Shown here piece by piece: positions 8,502 through 13,914 of a stretch of DNA of 32,397 nucleotides. Source of the DNA: a virus; the IMG/VR virus record IMGVR_UViG_3300042564_001261, positions 1 through 32,397 of that record; one strand, 5' to 3'. Every line of letters begins with the position of its first letter. Within the stretch, counting starts at the first letter, position 1. The notes beneath the pieces were generated by a model. That model saw only the letters and a list, made by a program, of their open reading frames with translations. It ran no database searches and had not been told where the DNA came from. A program made the position numbers and the translations under genes.

Positions 8502-8935
8502 GGTATTTAATTTTCATATTGATCTTATCTTCATGCTCTGCCACATATCATGTTCGCAGAGCACAGAAACATATTACAAAAGCACAATTAAAGGGTGCTA
8601 AATTTGGCACAGATACAAGTTATCAATATATTTATCGCACAGATACATTATACAATGAGATCACAAAAGAAATTGAGGTGATTAAATCAGTAGTTGATTC
8701 TGTGCCGGTGCTTCACAATGTGATCAAATATGTGCCATTGACAAGATATCAAGAAAGAATTGAATACAAACTCAAAAGAGATACATTGAGAGTGCTCAAA
8801 TACATTACAAAAAAAGAGAATAAAACCAAGGTCAAAACATCACCTGTTAATTTGATCACAAAAATTGTGCTCGCCATCTGGCTTCTCGTGGTAGTTTGGC
8901 TGATATATAAAATGGCAACATGGAAAGAATCGTAG
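8498..8935 (+). CDS. Candidate unimolecular spanin (lipoprotein with C-terminal TM)
   Basis: 145 residues. Residues 1-13 are a short lipoprotein signal (MRYLIFILILSSC) with lipobox LSSC, so Cys13 would be lipidated and placed in the outer membrane. Residues about 20-115 are charged, with helical and strand segments (AQKHITKAQLKG, YQERIEYKLKRDTL). Residues about 119-141 form one transmembrane helix, followed by a short tail. An outer-membrane lipid anchor plus an inner-membrane C-terminal helix is the architecture of u-spanins, which fuse the two membranes at lysis. Location between holin and endolysin supports this. The known u-spanin family relationship is not shown; the call is from architecture. 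Confidence 0.6.
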   Translation: MRYLIFILILSSCSATYHVRRAQKHITKAQLKGAKFGTDTSYQYIYRTDTLYNEITKEIEVIKSVVDSVPVLHNVIKYVPLTRYQERIEYKLKRDTLRVLKYITKKENKTKVKTSPVNLITKIVLAIWLLVVVWLIYKMATWKES

Positions 8936-9408
8936 AAATAGCATCCAAATATATTGGGCAAAAAGAAAAGCCCGGAAATATGGGATTTGTCAATCCGGAA
9001 TTTGATGCAAAAATGAGATCGGTTGGATTTGCAAATACTCAAGCATGGTGCGCATATTTTGCGGAGCTTGTATGGAGAGAAGCTGGTCAGGATACATCTC
9101 ATTTTAGTGCATCAGCTTTCAAAACATATTTGAACTATATGGCAGCTGGCAGAAAAGGATCACAAATTGCTGTTCCTGGTGCATTGGCTGTATGGCGATC
9201 TGTAAAAAATGGGCAGAAAGGATGGACAGGGCACATTGGAATTGTGGCTGAAGCTACCGCAGACTACTTCAAATGTATTGAAGGGAATACAAATAAAGCT
9301 GGAGGCAGAGAAGGAATTGAGGTTGCTATAAAAAATAGGTCATATCAATGGAAAGCAGTCAATGGACTTGAGCTTGTTGGATTCATACATCCGGTAAATG
9401 AAGATTGA
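8920..9408 (+). CDS. Endolysin, CHAP-type peptidoglycan hydrolase
   Basis: 162 residues. A single CHAP-like (NlpC/P60-related, TIGR02594-like) domain with nucleophile Cys44 in QAWCAYF, His105 in GHIGIV and a third polar site at EGNTN (Glu121/Asn123). It cuts amide or peptide bonds in host peptidoglycan. No signal peptide and no wall-binding domain, so export depends on the holin. It overlaps the spanin gene by 16 bases and the next gene by 11 bases. The lysis module is thus holin, spanin, endolysin. Confidence 0.85.
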   Translation: MERIVEIASKYIGQKEKPGNMGFVNPEFDAKMRSVGFANTQAWCAYFAELVWREAGQDTSHFSASAFKTYLNYMAAGRKGSQIAVPGALAVWRSVKNGQKGWTGHIGIVAEATADYFKCIEGNTNKAGGREGIEVAIKNRSYQWKAVNGLELVGFIHPVNED

Positions 9409-10393
9409 TGTCAAAATAATCAAAGATTTTTTACTTGAGAATCCAGAGATTGGCAGCCGTACAGCTGCCAGTGCTCTCATGGCTTTACATCCTCAAGTAT
9501 TCTATAAGTACAATTCAGTATATCACAAAATTCGATATTACAGAGGGGAGCAAAAAGATAAACACTGTCCTTCTCCAATTGCTGTAAGATCTGAAGAGCA
9601 AAAAATTGAAGCTATGGGATGGAATAAGATGCTGCCAGTAAGCGATTACAAAGAGCTCGATACATTCACCTTCCCGAAGGGATCGAATCGTATTCTCATC
9701 ATGAGTGACATTCATTTGCCATACCAGGATAATGAAGCGCTCGAGATAGCCATCAACTATGGCATCAAGCATGGAGCGAATTGTGTATTCTTGAATGGAG
9801 ATACCATCGACATGTACCAGGCTTCTCGATTTATTAAGGATCCAAGATTGCGCTCCCTGGGAGGAGAGCTGGAGATGACCAGAGAATTCTTTGCATCACT
9901 CAATGAAGCGATACCAGGGCCGATATATTTCAAGCTGGGGAATCATGAGGAGAGATGGGAGAACTACCTTAAGGTGACAGCTCCAGAGCTTCTGGGGATC
10001 ACTGACTTCGAGCTTCAGCACATTCTCCGATTCGGACAATATGGTGTGCAGCTGATCAAGGGAAAGCAGAAGGTGATGATTGGCAATCTGGCAGTGATGC
10101 ATGGCCATGAATTCGGGAATTCAGTATTCTCTCCAGTGAATCCAGCGAGAGGCCTCTTCATGAAGGCGAAAGCGAGCTGCATCATTGGGCACCATCATCA
10201 GACATCAGAGCACAGTGAGAAGGATATGCATGGGAATGTGGTGACAACATGGTCCAGTGGATGCCTATGTGGCCTATCTCCAGAATATCTCCCATACAAT
10301 AAGTGGAATCATGGATTTATGTTCGTGGAGGTATTCCCCTCCGGAGATTATGAGGTAAGAAATTTACGCATAATTGATGGCAAAGTCAGATAA
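9398..10393 (+). CDS. Calcineurin-like metallophosphoesterase
   Basis: 331 residues. Residues about 1-55 form a small helical, possibly DNA-binding domain (SRTAASALMALHPQVF, then YHKIRYYRG). From about 100 the metal-binding motifs of the calcineurin-like superfamily follow in order: SDIHLP (D-x-H), LNGDTID (GD), LGNHEERWE (GNH-E), VMHGHEFG and IIGHHHQTSEH (GHxH). The full set of metal ligands argues for an active phosphodiesterase or phosphatase; the substrate is unknown. The N-terminal domain hints at nucleic acid, for example a nuclease acting on host or phage DNA. It is co-transcribed with the lysis genes and is the last gene before the switch region. Confidence 0.8.
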   Translation: MKIDVKIIKDFLLENPEIGSRTAASALMALHPQVFYKYNSVYHKIRYYRGEQKDKHCPSPIAVRSEEQKIEAMGWNKMLPVSDYKELDTFTFPKGSNRILIMSDIHLPYQDNEALEIAINYGIKHGANCVFLNGDTIDMYQASRFIKDPRLRSLGGELEMTREFFASLNEAIPGPIYFKLGNHEERWENYLKVTAPELLGITDFELQHILRFGQYGVQLIKGKQKVMIGNLAVMHGHEFGNSVFSPVNPARGLFMKAKASCIIGHHHQTSEHSEKDMHGNVVTTWSSGCLCGLSPEYLPYNKWNHGFMFVEVFPSGDYEVRNLRIIDGKVR

Positions 10394-10457
10394 ATTTGTA
10401 TTTTAGCATTCGGCATAAGTATACGCATCAGTTTAGTTTACATCATTAGGTAAGAGA

Positions 10458-10486
10458 AAGCACTCCAGATGGGGTGCTTTTTGTTT
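10458..10486 (+). terminator. Intrinsic terminator at end of late operon
   Basis: AAGCACTCC (10458-10466) pairs with GGGGTGCTT (10471-10479), one wobble, around the loop AGAT, followed by TTTGTTTT. It closes the late transcript ahead of the early promoter. Confidence 0.85.
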
Positions 10487-10488
10487 TA

Positions 10489-10529
10489 TTAGACATTCAT
10501 TAGACATCGTTTAGACATTATTTAGACAT
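10489..10529. repeat. Four TTAGACAT iterons at exact 11-bp period
   Basis: TTAGACAT starts at 10489, 10500, 10511 and 10522, each followed by three variable bases. The spacing of about one helical turn puts all four on one face of the DNA. An inverted partial copy (TATGTCTA, 10593-10600) runs into the early promoter box, and the degenerate copies AAGACAT occur at 10617-10623 and 10638-10644, the last reaching the ATG at 10643. This looks like an operator array or a protein-binding origin; no binding protein is identified. Confidence 0.8.
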
Positions 10530-10575
10530 TGCTACGGCTGATATTGAAAATAATTGAAAAAAATGTTCAAAAAAA

Positions 10576-10606
10576 TTTTCATATATAAAAACTATGTCTA
10601 TCTTTG
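10576..10606 (+). promoter_or_regulatory. Early promoter (Bacteroidetes type)
   Basis: TATCTTTG at 10599-10606 matches the Bacteroidetes -7 box TAnnTTTG. The -33 element is weak (TTTTC near 10576). It lies between the iterons and the first early gene and overlaps an inverted iteron half at 10593-10600, so binding there would be expected to block it. Confidence 0.65.
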
Positions 10607-10642
10607 TAAGGTCAATAAGACATAACAATTAAAATTTAAGAC

Positions 10643-10801
10643 ATGAAAACAACACAAAAAAACACAGAACTACAGATCTCTATTAAATTCTACACAAACA
10701 AATTATGGGATGAGAGAGGATATGGTTTATCTTATTTATTAAGCTTAACTGATCAAGATTTAATCTCATTATATAACGAAGAATTTGAAGACGAATTTTA
10801 A
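10643..10801 (+). CDS. Small early protein, 52 aa
   Basis: The first gene after the early promoter. It has a Lys/Thr-rich start, a central GYGLSYLLSLTDQDLISLY helix and a very acidic end (EEFEDEF). No membrane segment or known motif. Small acidic proteins made first in infection often inhibit host proteins, but nothing here shows that. The start is an ATG preceded by an A-rich stretch. Confidence 0.6.
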   Translation: MKTTQKNTELQISIKFYTNKLWDERGYGLSYLLSLTDQDLISLYNEEFEDEF

Positions 10802-10811
10802 TTTTTAACAC

Positions 10812-10961
10812 ATGAAAAAAATGTCAACTATCGCGGAGCTGGATGCTAAAATGATCTTAATCGCTGCATCTGCCGGACTATCTCTGGATCAATTCAGAAA
10901 ACTATCCCCGAAAAAATTTATTGCAATCTGTAATCAGTATCATTCAAATCTTAAAAAATAA
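10812..10961 (+). CDS. Small early protein, 49 aa
   Basis: ATG at 10812, with a second in-frame ATG three codons on. It is a helical, basic protein (MSTIAELDAKMILIAASAGLSLDQF, then LSPKKFIAICNQYH). The spacing of helices suggests a small DNA- or protein-binding fold, but I recognise no family. Part of the early gene run. Confidence 0.55.
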   Translation: MKKMSTIAELDAKMILIAASAGLSLDQFRKLSPKKFIAICNQYHSNLKK

Positions 10962-10973
10962 AATCAATCAGCT

Positions 10974-11078
10974 ATGAAAAGATTTATCCCATCAACTCCT
11001 GAGCACTGGGAGGTCGTTCAGTGTATTGCAGCAATGATGGCTGTGCTAAGTGTAATTTTTTATTTTTATTCGTTATGA
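10974..11078 (+). CDS. Very small membrane protein, 34 aa
   Basis: A short polar start (MKRFIPSTPEHWE) followed by one hydrophobic helix running to the C-terminus (VVQCIAAMMAVLSVIFYFYSL). The stop overlaps the next start by four bases (ATGA), a coupling used throughout this region, which supports translation. A single-pass inner-membrane peptide; function unknown. Confidence 0.5.
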   Translation: MKRFIPSTPEHWEVVQCIAAMMAVLSVIFYFYSL

Positions 11079-11515
11079 AAATCAAGTGTAAAGAGTGCAA
11101 CGGTGAGGGTGCATATGAAGTTGCTTGTTGGGAGACTAGCAGAATGGTAAATTGTGAATGTTCATATTGTGATGGGCAAGGCTATAATGAAGAGGACATT
11201 GAAGAATATGATGAGGAGGATAATGATCCTGTCACAAATTCGGGTGAAAATTGTGACTACATCAGTCCAGAGCTGAAAGAAATCTCAGACACATTTGAGA
11301 TGTTCTACAGAGATATATCAATGAGCTTCACAGGACAGCCAACACGCAACTACCACATCACCTACTTCATTGAACGTGGAGATGTGGAGAAGGAAGCAAC
11401 TCCATTGCTTGGTGGATTGACATTAAATGCTTCAAGCATCACCCATGCAGTAGCTCAGTTCATTTCTAGCAGCAGGGTCAATGAATCTGAAATCAAATAT
11501 ATAGTAGAGCTATGA
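11075..11515 (+). CDS. Small protein with DnaJ-type zinc-binding CxxCxGxG repeats
   Basis: 146 residues from the ATG at 11075, which overlaps the previous stop by four bases; an upstream GTG at 11021 is less likely. The N-terminus carries two CxxCxGxG units (CKECNGEG and CSYCDGQG) with extra Cys residues between them, the pattern of the DnaJ central zinc domain. Then comes an acidic stretch (about 35-60), and a C-terminal part with FIERGDVEKEATPLL. There is no J domain, so this is a stand-alone zinc module. Role unknown; protein or nucleic-acid binding is possible. Confidence 0.65.
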   Translation: MKIKCKECNGEGAYEVACWETSRMVNCECSYCDGQGYNEEDIEEYDEEDNDPVTNSGENCDYISPELKEISDTFEMFYRDISMSFTGQPTRNYHITYFIERGDVEKEATPLLGGLTLNASSITHAVAQFISSSRVNESEIKYIVEL

Positions 11516-11655
11516 CCTGGAAAGTAACATACAAAGCAAAAGCTGATGGCAAATGGAGGATCATGTACCGGATCCTCCAAGCCAATAGCCAAGAAGATGC
11601 AAGGAGAAAAATGGATCTGTGGGATCCTTTAATAATTAAAGTTGAATTGATATGA
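11512..11655 (+). CDS. Small early protein, 47 aa
   Basis: It is ATGA-coupled to both neighbours (11512 and 11652). It has a beta-like start (WKVTYKAKADGKWRIMYRI) followed by a charged helix (NSQEDARRKMDLW) and a final strand. This is a compact fold with no recognised family. The tight coupling on both sides is the main evidence that it is translated. Confidence 0.6.
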   Translation: MTWKVTYKAKADGKWRIMYRILQANSQEDARRKMDLWDPLIIKVELI

Positions 11656-11915
11656 ATATACTAGAGAGAGCAAATGACATTGTGTTTTTAAGATCAGAAG
11701 AGAAAGAAAGAGCATATGGTGATTTCCATGAATGCATGCATAAGACAGCAAAAATTGCTTCAGAAATGTCAAATAAAGAAATCAGCATAATTGATTGCTA
11801 CAACGTGCTGATCGCATTAAAATTGGCAAGGCAAGCTAATGCTCACAAAGAAGACAATCTACTTGATGCAATAGCTTATATGGCCTCATTGAACGAATTA
11901 AATAAGAAGCCATGA
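11652..11915 (+). CDS. DUF6378-like protein
   Basis: 87 residues, all helical. The pattern R..E....YGDFHE....AKIASE, then IIDCYNVLIALKLAR, then NLLDAIAYMASL matches what I know of DUF6378, a small phage family often near nucleotide-metabolism genes. It overlaps the ThyA-family gene by four bases (ATGA), suggesting a linked role. The biochemical function is not established. Confidence 0.65.
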   Translation: MNILERANDIVFLRSEEKERAYGDFHECMHKTAKIASEMSNKEISIIDCYNVLIALKLARQANAHKEDNLLDAIAYMASLNELNKKP

Positions 11916-12691
11916 ATAAATACGAGAGCAAATACGTTGAGCTGCTTTATGAATGCATGCATTTTGGTAAACCAGTTGAAGGGCGTAATGGGAAAACATT
12001 GCAAATATCAGGGGCCCAAATCAGAGCAAATATGTCTAATGGCTTCCCAATTGTGACCGGAAAAAAAATATATCCAAAGACTTGCTTTATTGAGACTGAA
12101 TGGATGTTGAGTGGAAATACCAATACATCATGGTTAAATGATCGTGGGGTCAAGATATGGGATCAATGGGCAAATTCTGATGGTGATCTCGGCCCAGTAT
12201 ATGGCCATCAACTTGTAAACTTCAATGGGGTTAATCAAATTAAAAAATTGGTTGAGCAATCATCAATTGATATACATAGCAGAAGATTATTGTGCTCAAT
12301 GTGGAATCCAAAAGATATTGATCAAATGGCGTTGCCACCATGCCACTATGCTTTCCAATTTGTTGTGGCTGAAGGTATGGCAGATATTGTTGTATCAATG
12401 AGATCTCTTGATTTATTTATTGGTTTGCCTTATGACATGGCGATGTATGCTACAATTTTATCTGTATATTGTAATCAATTTGATCTAATATCAAATGATG
12501 TTATCATAACAGCGGGGAGTGCTCATATTTATGCCGATCATCTTAATGCTGCTCGGCTGTATTGCAATAATCCTAAGCACGAATTGCCTAAGCTATTGAG
12601 CTGCAGCACAATCACAAATTTTGATCATAAAGAAATGGCAATATCAGACTATTGCAGCGAGGAAAGAATAATTGTTGAAGTAAAAAAATAA
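11912..12691 (+). CDS. ThyA-family pyrimidine modification enzyme, predicted dCMP hydroxymethylase
   Basis: 259 residues covering the whole thymidylate-synthase fold: Arg25, Glu61, Trp83, DLGPVYG (92-98), SRR (123-125), catalytic Cys144 in LPPCHYAF, RSLDLFIGLP (164-173), and His205/Tyr207. Asp175 stands where thymidylate synthases have the Asn that recognises dUMP (E. coli Asn177). In T4 gp42, dCMP hydroxymethylase, this residue is Asp. Ser203 replaces the usual Asp before His, and E-T-E-W (61-64) replaces E-L-L-W; from memory gp42 has the same Ser and an E-L-E-W. Likely reaction: dCMP plus methylene-tetrahydrofolate to 5-hydroxymethyl-dCMP, or to 5-methyl-dCMP. A plain thymidylate synthase is the alternative. 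A MazG-like gene follows four bases later. Confidence 0.75.
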   Translation: MNKYESKYVELLYECMHFGKPVEGRNGKTLQISGAQIRANMSNGFPIVTGKKIYPKTCFIETEWMLSGNTNTSWLNDRGVKIWDQWANSDGDLGPVYGHQLVNFNGVNQIKKLVEQSSIDIHSRRLLCSMWNPKDIDQMALPPCHYAFQFVVAEGMADIVVSMRSLDLFIGLPYDMAMYATILSVYCNQFDLISNDVIITAGSAHIYADHLNAARLYCNNPKHELPKLLSCSTITNFDHKEMAISDYCSEERIIVEVKK

Positions 12692-12694
12692 GAT

Positions 12695-13000
12695 ATGAAA
12701 CTAAAAAATGAATTTAACCCAGTAAGAAATTGGGCAGAAGATCGTGGAATTTACGCAAAAGGGGATGTAAAAACTCAATATATCAAATTCCAGGAAGAGT
12801 GTGGGGAGCTTGCTAAAGCGATCATAAATAATGACGATGATGAATTCATTGATGCCATTGGCGATTGTGTAATTGCTTTGACTTCTGTGGCCAAATTTAA
12901 GGGGCTTAATATCGAGGACTGCATAAATTCTGCATATGCTATTATTGAGAAGAGAACAGGGCAGATGAAAAATGGATCATTCATAAAAAATCAAGATTAA
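12695..13000 (+). CDS. MazG-like nucleotide pyrophosphatase, possible dCTPase
   Basis: 101 residues, all-alpha. The MazG metal site is visible: EExxE at 34-38 (EECGE) and ExxD at 50-53, with Asp57 after it (DEFIDAIGD). Such enzymes split dNTPs or modified NTPs into NMP and pyrophosphate. Next to a predicted dCMP hydroxymethylase, the attractive role is removal of dCTP and supply of dCMP, as T4 gp56 does. The substrate cannot be read from sequence, and general MazG-type house-cleaning or ppGpp turnover are alternatives. Confidence 0.75.
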   Translation: MKLKNEFNPVRNWAEDRGIYAKGDVKTQYIKFQEECGELAKAIINNDDDEFIDAIGDCVIALTSVAKFKGLNIEDCINSAYAIIEKRTGQMKNGSFIKNQD

Positions 13001-13001
13001 G

Positions 13002-13424
13002 ATGGCATCAATAAAAGAACTGATTGCAATTGCTCATCAGCATGGGCTTGTTAAAAAAAGTAGGAAACGAGATATTGTATACAAGCGTCAATACATGTTT
13101 AGTGAGCTCCGCAAAAGCTTAACATTTGAGCAGATAGCACATATTTTTGAGATGAATCACAGCACTGTGATTTATGGAATATCTCAACACGATCTGTTTA
13201 TGAAGCAAAATGATATGATCTACATGAAGGTGATCAGCGAAATATATCAAGAAGTCAACAGATTCAGCATTGATGCGCTTAGTTCAAAAAATTTATACAT
13301 GGATGTGATCAGCACCTCCGGCCCAATTGTCACATTGGAGATCCAACTTACTTCCACTGATCCCGAATGGTTTTTAAATAATAAAGGCATATTGAGTAGA
13401 GAAATTTTCAGAGAATCACTGTAA
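13002..13424 (+). CDS. Stand-alone DnaA domain IV-like DNA-binding protein
   Basis: 140 residues. Residues about 22-65 follow DnaA domain IV: an Arg/Lys-rich helix (RKRDIVYKRQYMFSELRK), then an HTH with FEQIAHIFEMNHSTVIYGI. In DnaA the equivalent signature, DHSTV, reads the DnaA box. No AAA+ ATPase domain is present. The last 50 residues look beta-rich and are unrecognised. The gene ends directly in a repeat-dense non-coding region (13419-13597), which makes it the likely binder of those repeats, as replication initiator or as a competitor of host DnaA. Confidence 0.7.
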   Translation: MASIKELIAIAHQHGLVKKSRKRDIVYKRQYMFSELRKSLTFEQIAHIFEMNHSTVIYGISQHDLFMKQNDMIYMKVISEIYQEVNRFSIDALSSKNLYMDVISTSGPIVTLEIQLTSTDPEWFLNNKGILSREIFRESL

Positions 13425-13597
13425 AATCTTTACACTTTTTTACGCTTTACACCTCTATTTTTGATTTTTTTATGATGGTAGGAAATTAAAAAAATGTTTT
13501 TTTCCCCTTTACACTGTAAAAAACTCATCAAAGCTAAGGCACCACTGCAATATAGGCGTAAAAACAGCTGTAAAAAGGTGTAAAGCAAACTGTAAAA
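13419..13597. repeat. Repeat cluster CTTTACAC / CTGTAAAA, candidate origin or operator
   Basis: CTTTACAC occurs at 13428, 13445 and 13507 on the plus strand and at 13578-13585 on the minus strand. CTGTAAAA occurs at 13419, 13514, 13568 and 13590. At 13508-13520 the two meet as a perfect palindrome, TTTACACTGTAAA. The region is non-coding from 13425 to 13683, very A/T-rich, and lies between a DnaA domain IV-like gene and the primase-helicase. This layout fits a replication origin; an operator for the downstream promoter is the alternative. Confidence 0.7.
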
Positions 13598-13652
13598 AAA
13601 TTTTATTTATACAAATATATGAGCCGTTTAGCTCTTTTGATCCAGGATTGAG

Positions 13653-13660
13653 TACATTTG
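13653..13660 (+). promoter_or_regulatory. Promoter -7 box of the replication operon
   Basis: TACATTTG matches TAnnTTTG, 23 bases before the ATG at 13684. No clean -33 TTTG sits 19-21 bases upstream (nearest is GTTTA at 13626-13630). A short GAGC/GCTC inverted repeat (13621-13634) just upstream may be an operator half. Confidence 0.55.
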
Positions 13661-13683
13661 TAGAAATCATTAAAAATTAAAAC

Positions 13684-13914
13684 ATGAAAAAAAGACTTAT
13701 AGTCAGAAATTTGAGAGAATTCTTTGAATCAAATGTGACTAACCCATTTACACATCTTGCAACACTAGAAAAGGAGATCATGCTGAGTGCTCATCCTGAC
13801 TTAGAAATTGAAATTGAAACGGCTGACACATGGATTTTGTTCTCACAGACCGGGATGAAGGTGGATCAAGATGGATCGCTTAACTACATTTATCAATTTA
13901 TTGCTGTCAAATGA
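13684..13914 (+). CDS. Small hypothetical protein before the primase
   Basis: 76 residues. Basic N-terminus (KKRLIVRNLREFFES), an acidic middle strand (LEIEIETADTWILF) and a final beta strand. It is the first gene after the repeat cluster and is ATGA-coupled to the primase-helicase, so it probably works with it or regulates the operon. No family recognised. Confidence 0.6.
   Translation: MKKRLIVRNLREFFESNVTNPFTHLATLEKEIMLSAHPDLEIEIETADTWILFSQTGMKVDQDGSLNYIYQFIAVK

Noticed and set aside
10489-10529. CRISPR array
   Set aside because: Repeat units are 8 bp with 3-bp spacers, far too short; no cas genes.
11021-11074. GTG start for the zinc-module protein
   Set aside because: It overlaps the 34-aa membrane gene; the ATG at 11075 has the four-base coupling seen across this region.
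13421-13600. Canonical DnaA boxes (TTATCCACA) in the probable origin
   Set aside because: The repeats CTTTACAC and CTGTAAAA do not match the consensus; the origin idea rests on clustering and neighbours only.
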